NCBI GenBank assembly: GCA_022729705.1
Contig: DZAX01000002.1
Span: 1-53,276, forward strand
Reading direction: 5' to 3'
Source: Helicobacter cetorum
GTDB lineage: Bacteria > Campylobacterota > Campylobacteria > Campylobacterales > UBA6016
DNA length: 53,276 nucleotides
The notes under the pieces: generated by a model
The model's database searches: none
What the model was told of the DNA's origin: nothing
What the model saw: the letters and a program-made list of their open reading frames with translations, nothing else
Made by a program: the position numbers and the translations under genes
In this document: piece after piece, positions 14,232-23,650 of the stretch
How the letters are laid out: the number at the start of each line of letters is the position of its first letter
How positions within the stretch are numbered: the stretch's first letter is position 1

Positions 14232-14454
14232 CTTTTTCCCATTTTTTGAGCATGAGAGATGGTTTGTTATCAAGCCTAAATCTACGGCTTCTCTTTTGAA
14301 CTCTTTTGAGTATTGCGGTTTATTGTTTATTGGGCTCATAATGGAAACTCCCGTATATTTCTTGGATTATATAGTATCTGTGTTTTTGGATAGGATGTAA
14401 TCCGTTTATTAAGGGGGTGTGGTAGCCGTTTCAAAACTTTTATGCACCACTTTT

Positions 14455-15900
14455 TCAAATATACCCCGGCGCATCGTTTGCAAAGTAAACTATCGAATCC
14501 GGCTCTGTTTTCTCTTTTAGCAAAGCTTCAAGCTCGTTTTTATCGGTCAAAAACAGTTTTTCGCATTTTTGTAGATTTGCGCCAAATAGCTCTTTGTTTA
14601 GCTCTCCCGTGATGATGGCGACGTCAAATACATCGTCGATGAGTTTTGCTAGCTCTATATTTAGCTCTTCTCTGCTCTCTACGAGTCCGCAAGTGACGAT
14701 GACTTTTTGGCGCAGGTGGGTGCGGCATAGCTCTATCCCCTCTTTGATTCCCTCAAAATTGCCGTTGAAGCTGTCGTCAAGAATGATTTTTTGTCCGGCG
14801 ACTATCTTTTGTAGGCGGTGCGGCACGCTTGGGATTGTGCTAACAGCTCTTTGGACACTTGGCGCGTCCATGCCAAGCTCTAGCGCCAAAAGTACGGCGG
14901 CGGCGATGTTTGCGGCGTTGAAAGAGCCTAATAAATTTGGCGCCTCAAAACTGAGAGTTTCGCCGTTTATCTCAAGCTCAAAACTCAAACCATCAAGTGA
15001 TGAAACAACGTTTTTTATCAAAACCCCATCGGTAAAGCCAAAAACGGTGATGTTGTCACCCTGCTGTCCGCTATTTTCGTATACAAACGCTTTTTTGAGT
15101 TTTGATGATTTGAGTATCTCCGCTTTTGTCGCTCTGATGTTGTCTAGTGTCTTGAAATACTCTATATGTGCCTCGCCTATCTTGCCTATTACGGCGTACT
15201 CGGGGCTTACAAGCTCCGCTATTTCGGCTATATCGCCTTTTGCTCTAGCTCCCGCCTCTACGATATAAATCTGTGTTTGCTTTGGCAAATGGTCGTTTAT
15301 ATCTTTTATGACGCCGATTTTTGTATTTACGCTTGCGGGTGTGGCGTAGACGCTAAAATTTTTTGAGAGTATATGCGCCGCAAAGTTTTTGATGCTAGTC
15401 TTTCCAAAGCTCGCCGTGATTCCTATGACGATTGGGTTTACATGGGCGAGCTTCTCTTTTGCTTTTTTCTCAAACCCTTTTGCGATTATCTCTCTCTCCA
15501 AAATCGCAGATATGTAGTGAGCCCCAAATATCGCAAAAAACGCCGACAATATCTGAAAATCGCCATGAAAAATATATATAGAAGAGCTCAAAATAACCGC
15601 AAAAATAGCCCACAATCTCTTGACCCTAGCGGTAAAAACAAGCTTTTTATCAAGCCCCATGTGCCATTTCAGTAGCGCTGGCGCAAAAACCGCCAAAAAC
15701 AGCCCCGCCCATATATAAGCCCCCATCATACCGCTCACGCCTATAACGCCAAGCGGCGCCAAAAAATACCAAACATGCCAAAGCGGCTTTGAAAAGTGAA
15801 ACATCACTCTTTTGAGCTTGTATGAGTACCACTGTAAGGCTGAGCTAAAGTAGTAAAAGATTAGAGTTGTAATGGCAAAATAGATTAGTTTTTCTAGCAT
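14455..15900 (-). CDS. murF: UDP-N-acetylmuramoyl-tripeptide-D-alanyl-D-alanine ligase with N-terminal membrane segments
   Basis: A Mur ligase with an unusual but Campylobacterota-typical front: about 120 residues with four or five hydrophobic helices (for example KLIYFAITTLIFYYFSSALQ). The ligase part has the P-loop GITASFGKTSIKN near residue 160, IVEAGARAKGDI, and IILDDSFNGNFEGIKEGIEL near 390. MurF adds D-Ala-D-Ala to the peptidoglycan precursor; the membrane part probably holds it near the lipid-linked steps. I start at the ATG at 15900, which has GGAG nine bases upstream; an ATG at 15936 would add twelve residues without a ribosome site. Confidence 0.88.
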   Translation of the reverse strand: MLEKLIYFAITTLIFYYFSSALQWYSYKLKRVMFHFSKPLWHVWYFLAPLGVIGVSGMMGAYIWAGLFLAVFAPALLKWHMGLDKKLVFTARVKRLWAIFAVILSSSIYIFHGDFQILSAFFAIFGAHYISAILEREIIAKGFEKKAKEKLAHVNPIVIGITASFGKTSIKNFAAHILSKNFSVYATPASVNTKIGVIKDINDHLPKQTQIYIVEAGARAKGDIAEIAELVSPEYAVIGKIGEAHIEYFKTLDNIRATKAEILKSSKLKKAFVYENSGQQGDNITVFGFTDGVLIKNVVSSLDGLSFELEINGETLSFEAPNLLGSFNAANIAAAVLLALELGMDAPSVQRAVSTIPSVPHRLQKIVAGQKIILDDSFNGNFEGIKEGIELCRTHLRQKVIVTCGLVESREELNIELAKLIDDVFDVAIITGELNKELFGANLQKCEKLFLTDKNELEALLKEKTEPDSIVYFANDAPGYI

Positions 15901-16049
15901 TGAACTTTTCTCCGTTGTGTTTGTGTATTTTAGCATACCTATCAGATTTTCAATTCTTACCGCAACGCTTTGGCGATTAATTTTGTGTGCCGGAAGCTAC
16001 TCGTAGTTTTTTGGCTAAAATCACGCAATAAAACAGTGAGGTTCAATAT

Positions 16050-16799
16050 ATGCTTCAACAGATAATAACAAAACTTCAAAGCGTCAAACAAGAGTACGGC
16101 GTAAAAATCCTCTATGCGTGCGAAAGCGGGAGCAGGGCGTGGGGATTTGAGGGGGTGGATAGCGATTATGACGTTCGGTTTGTCTATGTCAGAACAAGCG
16201 AGGAATATCTATCGCTTGAAGAGCAAAAGCCGGAGATAAACCTTGGCGTGGCGGACGAGCTGGATATTGTGGGGTGGGATTTAAGAAAGACGCTTCTGCT
16301 TTTGCAAAAATCAAATACAACCGTATGTGAATGGGCGGCTTCGCCTATCGTCTACATGGATGATGGCTTTAGGCGCAAGCTATCTTTGCTGGTAAATGAG
16401 TGTTTTTTGCCCAAAGTAGCGATACACCACTATTTGGGAAGCGTCAAGGGGTATGAGGTGGAGCTAGAGGGCGATGAGATAGAGCTAAAAAAGCTTTTTT
16501 ATATGCTCAGAGCCGTCTATACGGCGCATTTTATAGCAGAGTTTGACGTCGCCCCGCCCATAAACCTGGGAGAGCTTAGAAGCGCAATACGCCTTGATGG
16601 TATAGACGGCGAGATAGACGCTCTTTTGCAAATCAAAAGAAGCGTAGTAGAAAAAGCGACGCACAAAATATCAAAAGAGCTAAAAGAGTTTATAAAGAGT
16701 AGTTGCGCAAATCTCAAAGCATATGCTGATGGCTTACCTCGCAAAGAAAAAGCGGATATAAAATTGCTTGATAAGCTATTTTTTGAGTGCGCACGATGA
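16050..16799 (+). CDS. Predicted nucleotidyltransferase (COG3541-like), first of a coupled pair
   Basis: A 249-residue protein with the polymerase-beta-type motif SGSRAWGFEGVDSDYDVRFV near residue 25 (GS then DxD), followed by a helical C-terminal half (CEWAASPIVYMDDGFRRKL and later). It belongs to the large YcgL/COG3541-like group of nucleotidyltransferases whose substrates are mostly unknown. It overlaps the next gene, which encodes a second member of the fold, by four bases (ATGA). No effector or HEPN partner is visible, so an RNA- or protein-modifying role is only a guess. Confidence 0.8.
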   Translation: MLQQIITKLQSVKQEYGVKILYACESGSRAWGFEGVDSDYDVRFVYVRTSEEYLSLEEQKPEINLGVADELDIVGWDLRKTLLLLQKSNTTVCEWAASPIVYMDDGFRRKLSLLVNECFLPKVAIHHYLGSVKGYEVELEGDEIELKKLFYMLRAVYTAHFIAEFDVAPPINLGELRSAIRLDGIDGEIDALLQIKRSVVEKATHKISKELKEFIKSSCANLKAYADGLPRKEKADIKLLDKLFFECAR

Positions 16800-17839
16800 C
16801 GCTGTATGAACTCAAAAACTCTCAAAATATACTTTTTGAAGCGCTTAGCGGGAGTTACGCATATGGGCTCAATCTGCCAAGCTCCGATAAAGACATAAGG
16901 GGCGTGTTTTACTCTCCAAAAGAGGAGTTTTTCGGGTTTACGAGGGCTGAACAAATTAGCGATGAGAAAAGCGATATAGTCTATTTTGAGCTAGAGCGGT
17001 TTGTGTCGCTTCTGCTCAAAAACAACCCGACGGCTCTGGAGCTGCTAGCCACGCCAAAGGATTGCGTCATCTACAAAAGCCCGCTGATGGAAAAGCTCAA
17101 AATAGAGAATTTTCTCTCAAAACTATGCAAAAACAGCTTCGCTGGATATGCGACCGCTCAAATCAGAAAAGCAAAAGGGCTAAACAAAAAAATCAATAAG
17201 CCGCAACCGGAAATCAGAAAAAGCTTTTTTGATTTTTGCTACTGCGTGGATGAGGGCAAATCCATACTTCTTTCAGAGTGGCTGGATAGATACGGCGTAA
17301 ACCAAGAACAATGCGGACTAAGCGCGCTAAATCACTTTCAATACTGCTACGCGCTCTATGTGGGCGATGGATACAAAGGCGTCTGCAAAAAAGAGTCCGC
17401 CAACGAGCCGCTTTTGTCCTCTATCCCAAAAGGCAAAACACCCCAAACAATCATGACCTTCAACCAAGACGCATACACGCTCCACTGCAAAGAGCACAAA
17501 GAGTATTGGGAGTGGGTAAAAAACAGAAACGACGAGAGGTATAAGACAAATATAGAGGTCGGCAAAGAGTACGACACCAAAAACATGATGCACACGATAA
17601 GACTCCTCAAAATAGCAAAAGAGATAGCAGAGTATGGCGAACTTAGAGTAAGGCGCGAGGATAGGGATTTTTTGCTTAGTATTAGGGCCGGCAAATATAG
17701 CTACGAGGAGCTTTTGAATATGGCGGAAGAGCTTGTAGCCCAGGCCGAGGAGGCGTTTGATAAAAGCTCTTTGCCGGACGCACCGGATTATGAGGCGGCG
17801 GAAATGATTATTGTTGAGATAAGAAGCGGTTTGTACTAG
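16796..17839 (+). CDS. Predicted nucleotidyltransferase (COG3541-like), second of a coupled pair
   Basis: A 347-residue protein from the ATG at 16796, which overlaps the previous stop. It has LSGSYAYGLNLPSSDKDIRG near residue 17, again GS then DxD, followed by an ELERFVSLLLKNNPTALELL helix typical of the group, and a long extra C-terminal region. It shares the fold but not the length of its upstream partner. The two may form a heteromeric enzyme or act successively on one RNA substrate. A fragment of the 3' hairpin repeat begins at its stop codon. Confidence 0.8.
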   Translation: MTLYELKNSQNILFEALSGSYAYGLNLPSSDKDIRGVFYSPKEEFFGFTRAEQISDEKSDIVYFELERFVSLLLKNNPTALELLATPKDCVIYKSPLMEKLKIENFLSKLCKNSFAGYATAQIRKAKGLNKKINKPQPEIRKSFFDFCYCVDEGKSILLSEWLDRYGVNQEQCGLSALNHFQYCYALYVGDGYKGVCKKESANEPLLSSIPKGKTPQTIMTFNQDAYTLHCKEHKEYWEWVKNRNDERYKTNIEVGKEYDTKNMMHTIRLLKIAKEIAEYGELRVRREDRDFLLSIRAGKYSYEELLNMAEELVAQAEEAFDKSSLPDAPDYEAAEMIIVEIRSGLY

Positions 17840-17870
17840 CTGATGTTGCGCACAAGTGCTAGCAAGGCGA
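17839..17870 (+). repeat. Partial copy of the two-hairpin 3' repeat
   Basis: Immediately after the stop codon, CTGATGTTGCGCACAAG matches the 5' end of the repeat at 48708 (CTGATGTTACGCACCAA). The remainder is degraded, with no clean hairpin left. Confidence 0.45.
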
Positions 17871-17964
17871 GTATAATAAAAAAACGGCGGTCTCCCGTTA
17901 TGAAAAAAATACTGTCAAGTTTCACTACGTTACACCATCCCATTTAAAAGAGTAGCATAATAGG

Positions 17965-17998
17965 TTGACACACAAAGACTAAACTTTTTTGATATAAT
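17965..17998 (+). promoter_or_regulatory. Promoter of the cbpA-hspR-crp operon
   Basis: TATAAT at 17993-17998 is a perfect -10, 31 bases before the GTG start codon. TTGACA at 17965-17970 has a long 22-base spacer, tolerable in Campylobacterota, where the -35 is weakly used. No obvious HspR (HAIR-type) inverted repeat was seen by eye. Confidence 0.5.
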
Positions 17999-18028
17999 TA
18001 CGCTAAAAATTATATAAGGAATTTTGAA

Positions 18029-18892
18029 GTGGCAAAAAAAAGTTTATACGAAACACTTGAGGTTACTCAAAACGTCTCTGCGGACGAAATCAAAAAAGCG
18101 TATAGAAAACTGGCTCGCAAATACCATCCGGATGTCAACAAATCACCGGAAGCCGAAGAGAAATTTAAAGAGATAAACGGCGCATACGAAATACTCTCAG
18201 ACGAAGAGAAACGAAAAAAATACGATATGTATGGTGACGATATGTTTGGCGGGCAGAGCTTTCATGATTTTAGAAGCTCTCAGGGGCAAAATGTCGATTT
18301 TGAAGATATACTCAGGAATATTTTTGGCGGCGGCGGAGGTTTTGGCGCTAGAGGCACAGGCGGCTTTGGCGGAGGTTTTGGGGGTTTTGGCGGCGTGGAA
18401 TTGGATGTCAACGCAACCGTTACTATACCGTTTGAAATAGCCGTACAAGGCGGGAGCCAACACATTACGCTAGGTTCAGAGACTTTTGATATTAAGGTGC
18501 CAGCCGGAATTCATGAGGGCGAAACACTAAGGATAAAAGGCAAAGGCAAATCCTCAGGCGGACAAAGAGGCGATTTGCTTCTTAAAGTTGGTATAGCAAA
18601 AAGCCATGAATACGAAAGACATCACGACGACCTCACAAAGGTGTTTGACATAACTCTTAAGACGGCGATTTTTGGCGGAAAAGTAGCCGTACAGACATTT
18701 GATGGAGATATAAATCTCAAAGTTCCGGCGGGTACAAAATGCGGTCAAAAGTTTCGCGTAAAGGAAAAAGGCGTCACAAATAGAAAAACAAAGGTAAAAG
18801 GCGATTTATACCTCAAAGCCAACGTGCTAATACCCTCAGGCGACACATTGGATGCGGAGCTTGCCAAAGTAATGGAAGAAAAACTACCATAA
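18029..18892 (+). CDS. cbpA: DnaJ-family co-chaperone, CbpA type
   Basis: A 287-residue J-protein: J domain at 1-70 with the HPD motif (KYHPDVNK), a Gly/Phe-rich stretch at about 90-130, and two beta-sandwich substrate-binding domains. It lacks the four CxxCxGxG zinc repeats of DnaJ, so it is the CbpA type. It stimulates DnaK ATPase and delivers unfolded clients. The start is a GTG with AAGGA eight bases upstream. It is followed by hspR 13 bases later, the arrangement that places it under HspR control in related bacteria. Confidence 0.92.
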   Translation: MAKKSLYETLEVTQNVSADEIKKAYRKLARKYHPDVNKSPEAEEKFKEINGAYEILSDEEKRKKYDMYGDDMFGGQSFHDFRSSQGQNVDFEDILRNIFGGGGGFGARGTGGFGGGFGGFGGVELDVNATVTIPFEIAVQGGSQHITLGSETFDIKVPAGIHEGETLRIKGKGKSSGGQRGDLLLKVGIAKSHEYERHHDDLTKVFDITLKTAIFGGKVAVQTFDGDINLKVPAGTKCGQKFRVKEKGVTNRKTKVKGDLYLKANVLIPSGDTLDAELAKVMEEKLP

Positions 18893-18904
18893 GGAAATAG
18901 CAAA

Positions 18905-19294
18905 ATGCACAGTTTTGAAGATCCGGTATACCAGATAAGCATAGTAGCCGAGCTTCTCGGTATACACCCGCAGACGCTAAGACACTATGAGAGGGAGGGG
19001 TTAGTCGTTCCCTCTCGTACCAACGGCAAAATACGGGTTTATTCCCAAAAAGATATTGACGATTTGAAGCTAATTTTGAGACTTACAAGAGAGCTTGGCG
19101 TAAACCTAGCGGGAGTAGATGTGGTGTTGCAACTAAAAAATCAGGTGCGAGAGTTGCAAAAAGAGATAGATCTTTTAAGACGAGACAAAAATGCGCTAGA
19201 GACCGAAAGTATTGTGCCAAAAAATAGACAAGTGATTATTAAGAAAAGTAGCTATAAAGTCATACTGTTTGAGACAAATAAAGGCTTAATATGA
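18905..19294 (+). CDS. hspR: MerR-family heat-shock repressor HspR
   Basis: A 129-residue MerR-type protein: winged helix in the first 70 residues (IHPQTLRHYEREGLVVPSRT), then a coiled-coil (QLKNQVRELQKEIDLLRRD). Its location directly behind cbpA is the classic hspR position. HspR represses chaperone operons, with DnaK as likely co-repressor. AAGGAAATAG precedes the ATG. Its stop overlaps the start of a Crp/Fnr regulator by four bases, which is an unusual addition to a heat-shock operon. Confidence 0.92.
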   Translation: MHSFEDPVYQISIVAELLGIHPQTLRHYEREGLVVPSRTNGKIRVYSQKDIDDLKLILRLTRELGVNLAGVDVVLQLKNQVRELQKEIDLLRRDKNALETESIVPKNRQVIIKKSSYKVILFETNKGLI

Positions 19295-19944
19295 GCGAGC
19301 TAACAAAGCATCTAAAAAACGTTTTTCTCTTTTCGCAGCTAAATGAGAAAGAACTAAACAAGCTAGAGGCTATTAGTCGTTTTGAAAAATATGGCAAATC
19401 AAACGCACTCTTTTATGAGGGTGACCCGTCTGATAAAATGCACATTTTAATAGACGGAATTGTAAAAACATATAAAACCGATATGAAAGACAACGAAATA
19501 GTTCTGCACTACTTTCAACCAATTTCGCTAATAGCAGAGATGGCAAATTTCCATCATATTCCATTCCCCGCCACTTCAGAGTTTGAGACGGATGGAGCCG
19601 TAATAAAAATAGACTATCCTGTTTTTGAAAAAGAGTTTCTCAAAAATCCCGCAGTCTCTTTTGAGATTATAAAAAGTCTTTCGTATAAACTAAAAAATCT
19701 AGAAAATATCATTACTTCACAGTTGACGTTAGATTCGACGTCGCGCGTCGCAAAATTTATTTACGAAAATGGAGAAGAGTATCAAAATGTCAAACGTTAC
19801 AAAATTGCCTCCCTGCTAAATGTCACACCCGAAACATTGTCAAGAGTTTTTAAGAAGCTAAAACAGACGGGGTTTATAAAAGACGACGGTAAAAATTTTT
19901 ATATTATTGATAAAATAGGTCTAGAAAAACTATTTACTGCTTGA
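19291..19944 (+). CDS. Crp/Fnr-family regulator, paralogue of the 12099 gene
   Basis: A 217-residue regulator, nearly colinear with the one at 12099: KYGKSNALFYEGDPSDKMHI in the sensor domain and TPETLSRVFKKLKQ as recognition helix. It too has no N-terminal cysteine cluster. Overlapping hspR by ATGA, it should be made along with the heat-shock repressor, so its level may follow HspR-controlled transcription. The recognition helix is almost identical to that of the paralogue, so both could bind the same FNR-type boxes. Confidence 0.88.
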   Translation: MSELTKHLKNVFLFSQLNEKELNKLEAISRFEKYGKSNALFYEGDPSDKMHILIDGIVKTYKTDMKDNEIVLHYFQPISLIAEMANFHHIPFPATSEFETDGAVIKIDYPVFEKEFLKNPAVSFEIIKSLSYKLKNLENIITSQLTLDSTSRVAKFIYENGEEYQNVKRYKIASLLNVTPETLSRVFKKLKQTGFIKDDGKNFYIIDKIGLEKLFTA

Positions 19945-20083
19945 TATAATACCCCAAGATTGGGGACTAAACAACGGTAAGAGTGCAAGGGCTTAGGGTG
20001 TTGATACTAAAAGATGATATTGTAAAATTAAAGAAGATTTGCTTGGAAAATGGGTTTTTTGTTGAGTTTTAAAAGGTTAAAAA

Positions 20084-22942
20084 ATGAGAAAAAGCGTTCT
20101 TGGTTTTATTTTTTATTTCATATATTTGGCGCAAGTTTGGGGCGGCGCTCCTATTGCCGAGTACCGTTTTGACGAATGCTCTTGGGGCGGTGCTAGAGTG
20201 GTCAAGGATAGTGCTGGGGCAAAAAACGGCGTAGCGGGCGGCACGGCGAATACGACGGACGGAGGCAATGTTTGTCGCGCCGGATATTTTAATGGAAGCG
20301 GCTATGTTACTGTATCCGATGACGATATTTTTAGCCCGCATGTAGGGGCTAACGGTGAGATGAGTATATCTGCTTGGATAAAAATAGCGTCGTATCCGTC
20401 CATAGACAAACAAGGGAGAACTCCGATAGTCGCCAAAGGCTCGGGGTTTGGCAGCTATGAATATGCGCTTTATCTTTATAGTGATGGAAGCGTAGACTTT
20501 ACGGCTTGGCAACTGGACGGCAATAGCTATGTTGGACCAAGAGGCGGGTTTATCGATACAAATGTTTGGCATAATGTGGTAGGAACGCTAAAAAAAGGCG
20601 AATATGCCCGTGTGTACATAGACGGAGTTTTGACGGCTGAAACTTCTCTGGTAGGAGCCGCAGACACTACCGCAAACGGTTCCTCGCCTCTTTATATAGC
20701 AAGAAGAGGAAATACCGGAAACTACTACTTTAAAGGCTTTATCGACGAGGTAAGGATATATGATAAAGCCTTGAGCGTTGCGGATATTCAGGCAATACAC
20801 TCTGAGGCGGGCGCAAAGAAAAATTACGACGGAAGCGATAGAGTATGCGGCGCACTGATAAGTTCTAGCAATATATCAATTGCGGAGGGTAACTCCGGCG
20901 TTACAAACGCTATATTTACGGTGGCGTTGGACTCCGCTATTACCTCAAACGTAAGCGTTGATTTTATGACGGCTGATATAACCGCTACGGCGGGAACGGA
21001 TTATACGCCGGTTAGCGGAACTCTTACGTTTACGCCCTCAAATCAAACTCCAAAGCAGATTATTGTGCCGATAATGGGCGATACTATAAAAGAAAATGAC
21101 GAAACATTTAAGCTTGTTTTGTCAAATCCTGTATGCGGCGTGCTTGCCGGCAACGAATTTACGGCGACAATTATTGATGACGATATAAGCGCTCTTAGCA
21201 CATTTAACTGTGAAGAGAGTGCGGTTGTCGGGCTTTTGTATACAAAAATATCCGGCATTCCTTTTGGTTTTGACGTAGTCGCTTTAAAAGCGGACGGTTC
21301 TGTGGATAGTTCATACGCGGGTTTTGCAACCGTCGATATAGTGGAAGACACTGGCGGCGCTTGCGGCGGAGCGGTTATAGCCTCTCAAGCCCTCTCTTTT
21401 GGCGCCTCTGATGGCGGCAAAAAAGCTATCGCAAATACAGTTATCAACTCGGCGCACAAAAAATTAAGATGTAGAGTGACAGACCTGACTAATCCCGCTA
21501 GTCCGGTGGTTGGTTGCTCAAGCGATACATTTGCCGTTCGTCCCGCTATGTTTAGCGGAACTGTAAACGGCTTTTTGGCGGGCGAGCAGAAAAGTGCGAC
21601 TCCATCAAATACTATCTTTGCAAAATCAAGCGATAATACTACAAACGTCTCAGGCTATAACGCTGTTTTGGACAAAAGCTCTATTTTGGGCACGACATTT
21701 TATCCGGAGGGATTGGTATGTGAATCCGATACGGTGGAGAAATTAATAGACAATATCGCCGTCTCTTTTGCGGATGGCGTAAGCTCTTCTATCGACGCAA
21801 AGTTTAAAGATATTGGCGTATTTGATTTAAATCTGACAGACTCGACATGGACGCTTGGCGACGAGTGCATAGCGGGCAACTCTTCAAATATACAAGTTGG
21901 CGGCAAATACGGATGTGATATAGAGGGAAACGTCAAAGCGTCTGTGGGGGTGTATCAAATGAGCGTTGAACCAATCGGTAGCATCCAAGAGTGGAGATAT
22001 AAAACCTCATATTTGGATGAGCAAAACGCTAGTTATGCCGGAGTTGTAAAAGCAGAGGCTAAAGGCGGCTCCGTTTTAAAAAACTTCTCAAAAAGCTGTT
22101 TTGGAGAGAATACGAATATGGCGTTTAGCTACTCCACAAACGGCTCCGCAGATATTTTTCATAAAGCGTACGCAGCGGGAGCGCTAATCGATGATAAAAA
22201 TAGCTCTTCCTCCCCCGTGAGCTTTGTAATACCAAAAAGCGGGTTTGAGGCGGGAAGTGCTAGCTTTAATATAGATTTTGGGGCGCATAGAGATTTTAGC
22301 GTTATTTCAAATCCAACAAAGCTTACAGCGCTTGATTTTAACACGACAAATTCGGCGCCGACACAACTGGGATATAAGTTTGACTCCAACGCCTCAACCC
22401 ATTTTTTGTACGGTAAAATATATATGCCCGATTATATTATCGACTACAACGGCGCAACGCAAATTGTGAGAGCTTTTGCGCAATTTTACGACGATAGCTC
22501 CATCGGCTTTGCAAATGAGAAGAATATGAGCAAGGCTCTTGGAAGTGATAAGTGGTGGATAAATAGACTGCATAGCAACGAGGGTAATATCTCAAATATT
22601 CTTGTAAAAACAGGCGATAAGCTTGATGGTATGACAAATTCCGCTAACTTTTCGATTAGTCCAACGCCGCCGTATACGCTTGTCAGCGGAATAGCTCCTG
22701 TTGGCATAGATATGTCCGCCGCCCAAAATATAGATCAAAAAATCAAGCTACACTTAGAAGTTCCCAAATATTTGTGGCATGGTTCAAAAGTGCACTCATT
22801 TGCAAGTGGCTCCGACTACTCCGAACACCCGTCCGCATCTATAGATATATTTGGTTCAAATGAAAATGCATGGATTGGAAATAGCGACAAAACAATCAAA
22901 AGCACGCCTAAGGGCAAGCGGAATATGAAAATAAATTGGTAG
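20084..22942 (+). CDS. MshQ-like secreted adhesin (LamG + Calx-beta + DUF6701-like)
   Basis: A 952-residue exported protein. After a signal peptide (cleavage near residue 20) comes a LamG/concanavalin-type domain at about 22-245 (YRFDECSW at its start, FIDEVRIYDKALSVADIQAI at its end). A Calx-beta domain follows at about 260-370 (SIAEGNSGVTNAIFTVALDS; FTATIIDDD). The rest resembles the DUF6701 region of MSHA biogenesis protein MshQ (TFAVRPAMF and cysteine-rich stretches). Such proteins are thought to sit at the tip of type IV-like pseudopili and bind glycans. Three pseudopilin-type genes follow at once, supporting this. Confidence 0.8.
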   Translation: MRKSVLGFIFYFIYLAQVWGGAPIAEYRFDECSWGGARVVKDSAGAKNGVAGGTANTTDGGNVCRAGYFNGSGYVTVSDDDIFSPHVGANGEMSISAWIKIASYPSIDKQGRTPIVAKGSGFGSYEYALYLYSDGSVDFTAWQLDGNSYVGPRGGFIDTNVWHNVVGTLKKGEYARVYIDGVLTAETSLVGAADTTANGSSPLYIARRGNTGNYYFKGFIDEVRIYDKALSVADIQAIHSEAGAKKNYDGSDRVCGALISSSNISIAEGNSGVTNAIFTVALDSAITSNVSVDFMTADITATAGTDYTPVSGTLTFTPSNQTPKQIIVPIMGDTIKENDETFKLVLSNPVCGVLAGNEFTATIIDDDISALSTFNCEESAVVGLLYTKISGIPFGFDVVALKADGSVDSSYAGFATVDIVEDTGGACGGAVIASQALSFGASDGGKKAIANTVINSAHKKLRCRVTDLTNPASPVVGCSSDTFAVRPAMFSGTVNGFLAGEQKSATPSNTIFAKSSDNTTNVSGYNAVLDKSSILGTTFYPEGLVCESDTVEKLIDNIAVSFADGVSSSIDAKFKDIGVFDLNLTDSTWTLGDECIAGNSSNIQVGGKYGCDIEGNVKASVGVYQMSVEPIGSIQEWRYKTSYLDEQNASYAGVVKAEAKGGSVLKNFSKSCFGENTNMAFSYSTNGSADIFHKAYAAGALIDDKNSSSSPVSFVIPKSGFEAGSASFNIDFGAHRDFSVISNPTKLTALDFNTTNSAPTQLGYKFDSNASTHFLYGKIYMPDYIIDYNGATQIVRAFAQFYDDSSIGFANEKNMSKALGSDKWWINRLHSNEGNISNILVKTGDKLDGMTNSANFSISPTPPYTLVSGIAPVGIDMSAAQNIDQKIKLHLEVPKYLWHGSKVHSFASGSDYSEHPSASIDIFGSNENAWIGNSDKTIKSTPKGKRNMKINW

Positions 22943-23650
22943 ATGGATAAAAATATGAAAAAAGCGTTTACGATGGTTGAGCTTATCGTCTCTATCATTG
23001 TCATAGCAATAGCCTCCGCAACTCTGCCCCTTATGCTCTCCACAGCCAATAAGCTAGAGGAGGGCTATATCAATCAGGATATTTTTTTTAAGTCAGCGAC
23101 CATCATGGCGGATATATTTTCAAAAGCGTGGGATAACGACAGCGACGCCAATGAGAAGGAGAAAAACAGAAATCTTATATGGGTGACAAAGAACGCAAAC
23201 CCCGCCATTAGAAGCGTCGAGCTTAATAATACAGGTACAAGATACAGAGTCGGCTCGCTAAGAGAAAACAATTATAGATATTTTTATACAATCAAAGAGG
23301 TAAATGCAACCGCAATTCCAAGCGCCTCCGATTCGCTAACAAACGGCTCATATAAAAACTATATAAACGAGTACAACAACAACCATATCTCAGAATCCGC
23401 CGCAAACGCAAATATAAATAGCGATATAAGTGTGGCGTATGTAACCGATAAGGTGGACAACAATAATAGCAAAACGCAAAACGCGACGTGGAGCTTGAAC
23501 GGCGGAACCACATACACAGCCGCCGCCGACTCTACAAATCTAAAGCGCATAAGCGTCAAAACCTCAAGAAATATAGGAAGCGAGGTTATGAGCATTGAAT
23601 TTGTATACTTTAGCTCCAATATAGGCTCGCAAGGATTAAAGACAAAGTAA
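22943..23650 (+). CDS. Type IV prepilin-like protein (minor pseudopilin)
   Basis: A 235-residue protein that begins MDKN and then has the prepilin motif KKAFTMVELIVSIIVIAIAS. Alanine replaces the usual glycine before the cleaved bond, as is common in Campylobacterota, and the +5 glutamate is present. The globular part is Asn/Ser-rich. The ATG at 22943 directly follows the adhesin stop; an internal ATG at 22955 is equally good. It is probably processed by PilD and forms part of a pilus tip carrying the adhesin. Confidence 0.82.
   Translation: MDKNMKKAFTMVELIVSIIVIAIASATLPLMLSTANKLEEGYINQDIFFKSATIMADIFSKAWDNDSDANEKEKNRNLIWVTKNANPAIRSVELNNTGTRYRVGSLRENNYRYFYTIKEVNATAIPSASDSLTNGSYKNYINEYNNNHISESAANANINSDISVAYVTDKVDNNNSKTQNATWSLNGGTTYTAAADSTNLKRISVKTSRNIGSEVMSIEFVYFSSNIGSQGLKTK

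Noticed and set aside
14176-14400. A 74-codon frame between recR and murF
   Set aside because: Its first third lies within the IS remnant, antisense to the transposase; no start signal or family resemblance was found.
14594-15268. Long (224-codon) plus-strand frame inside murF
   Set aside because: Antisense to the well-supported murF; Ser/Pro-rich composition typical of shadow frames.
18280-18465. Pro-rich open frame on the minus strand within cbpA
   Set aside because: Antisense shadow of the Gly/Phe-rich codons of the J-protein.
19998-20071. A 24-codon frame before the adhesin gene (starting GTG TTG ATA CTA AAA)
   Set aside because: Too short and without recognisable similarity; the 139 bases between crp and the adhesin otherwise hold only a weak CCCCAAGATTGGGG inverted repeat.
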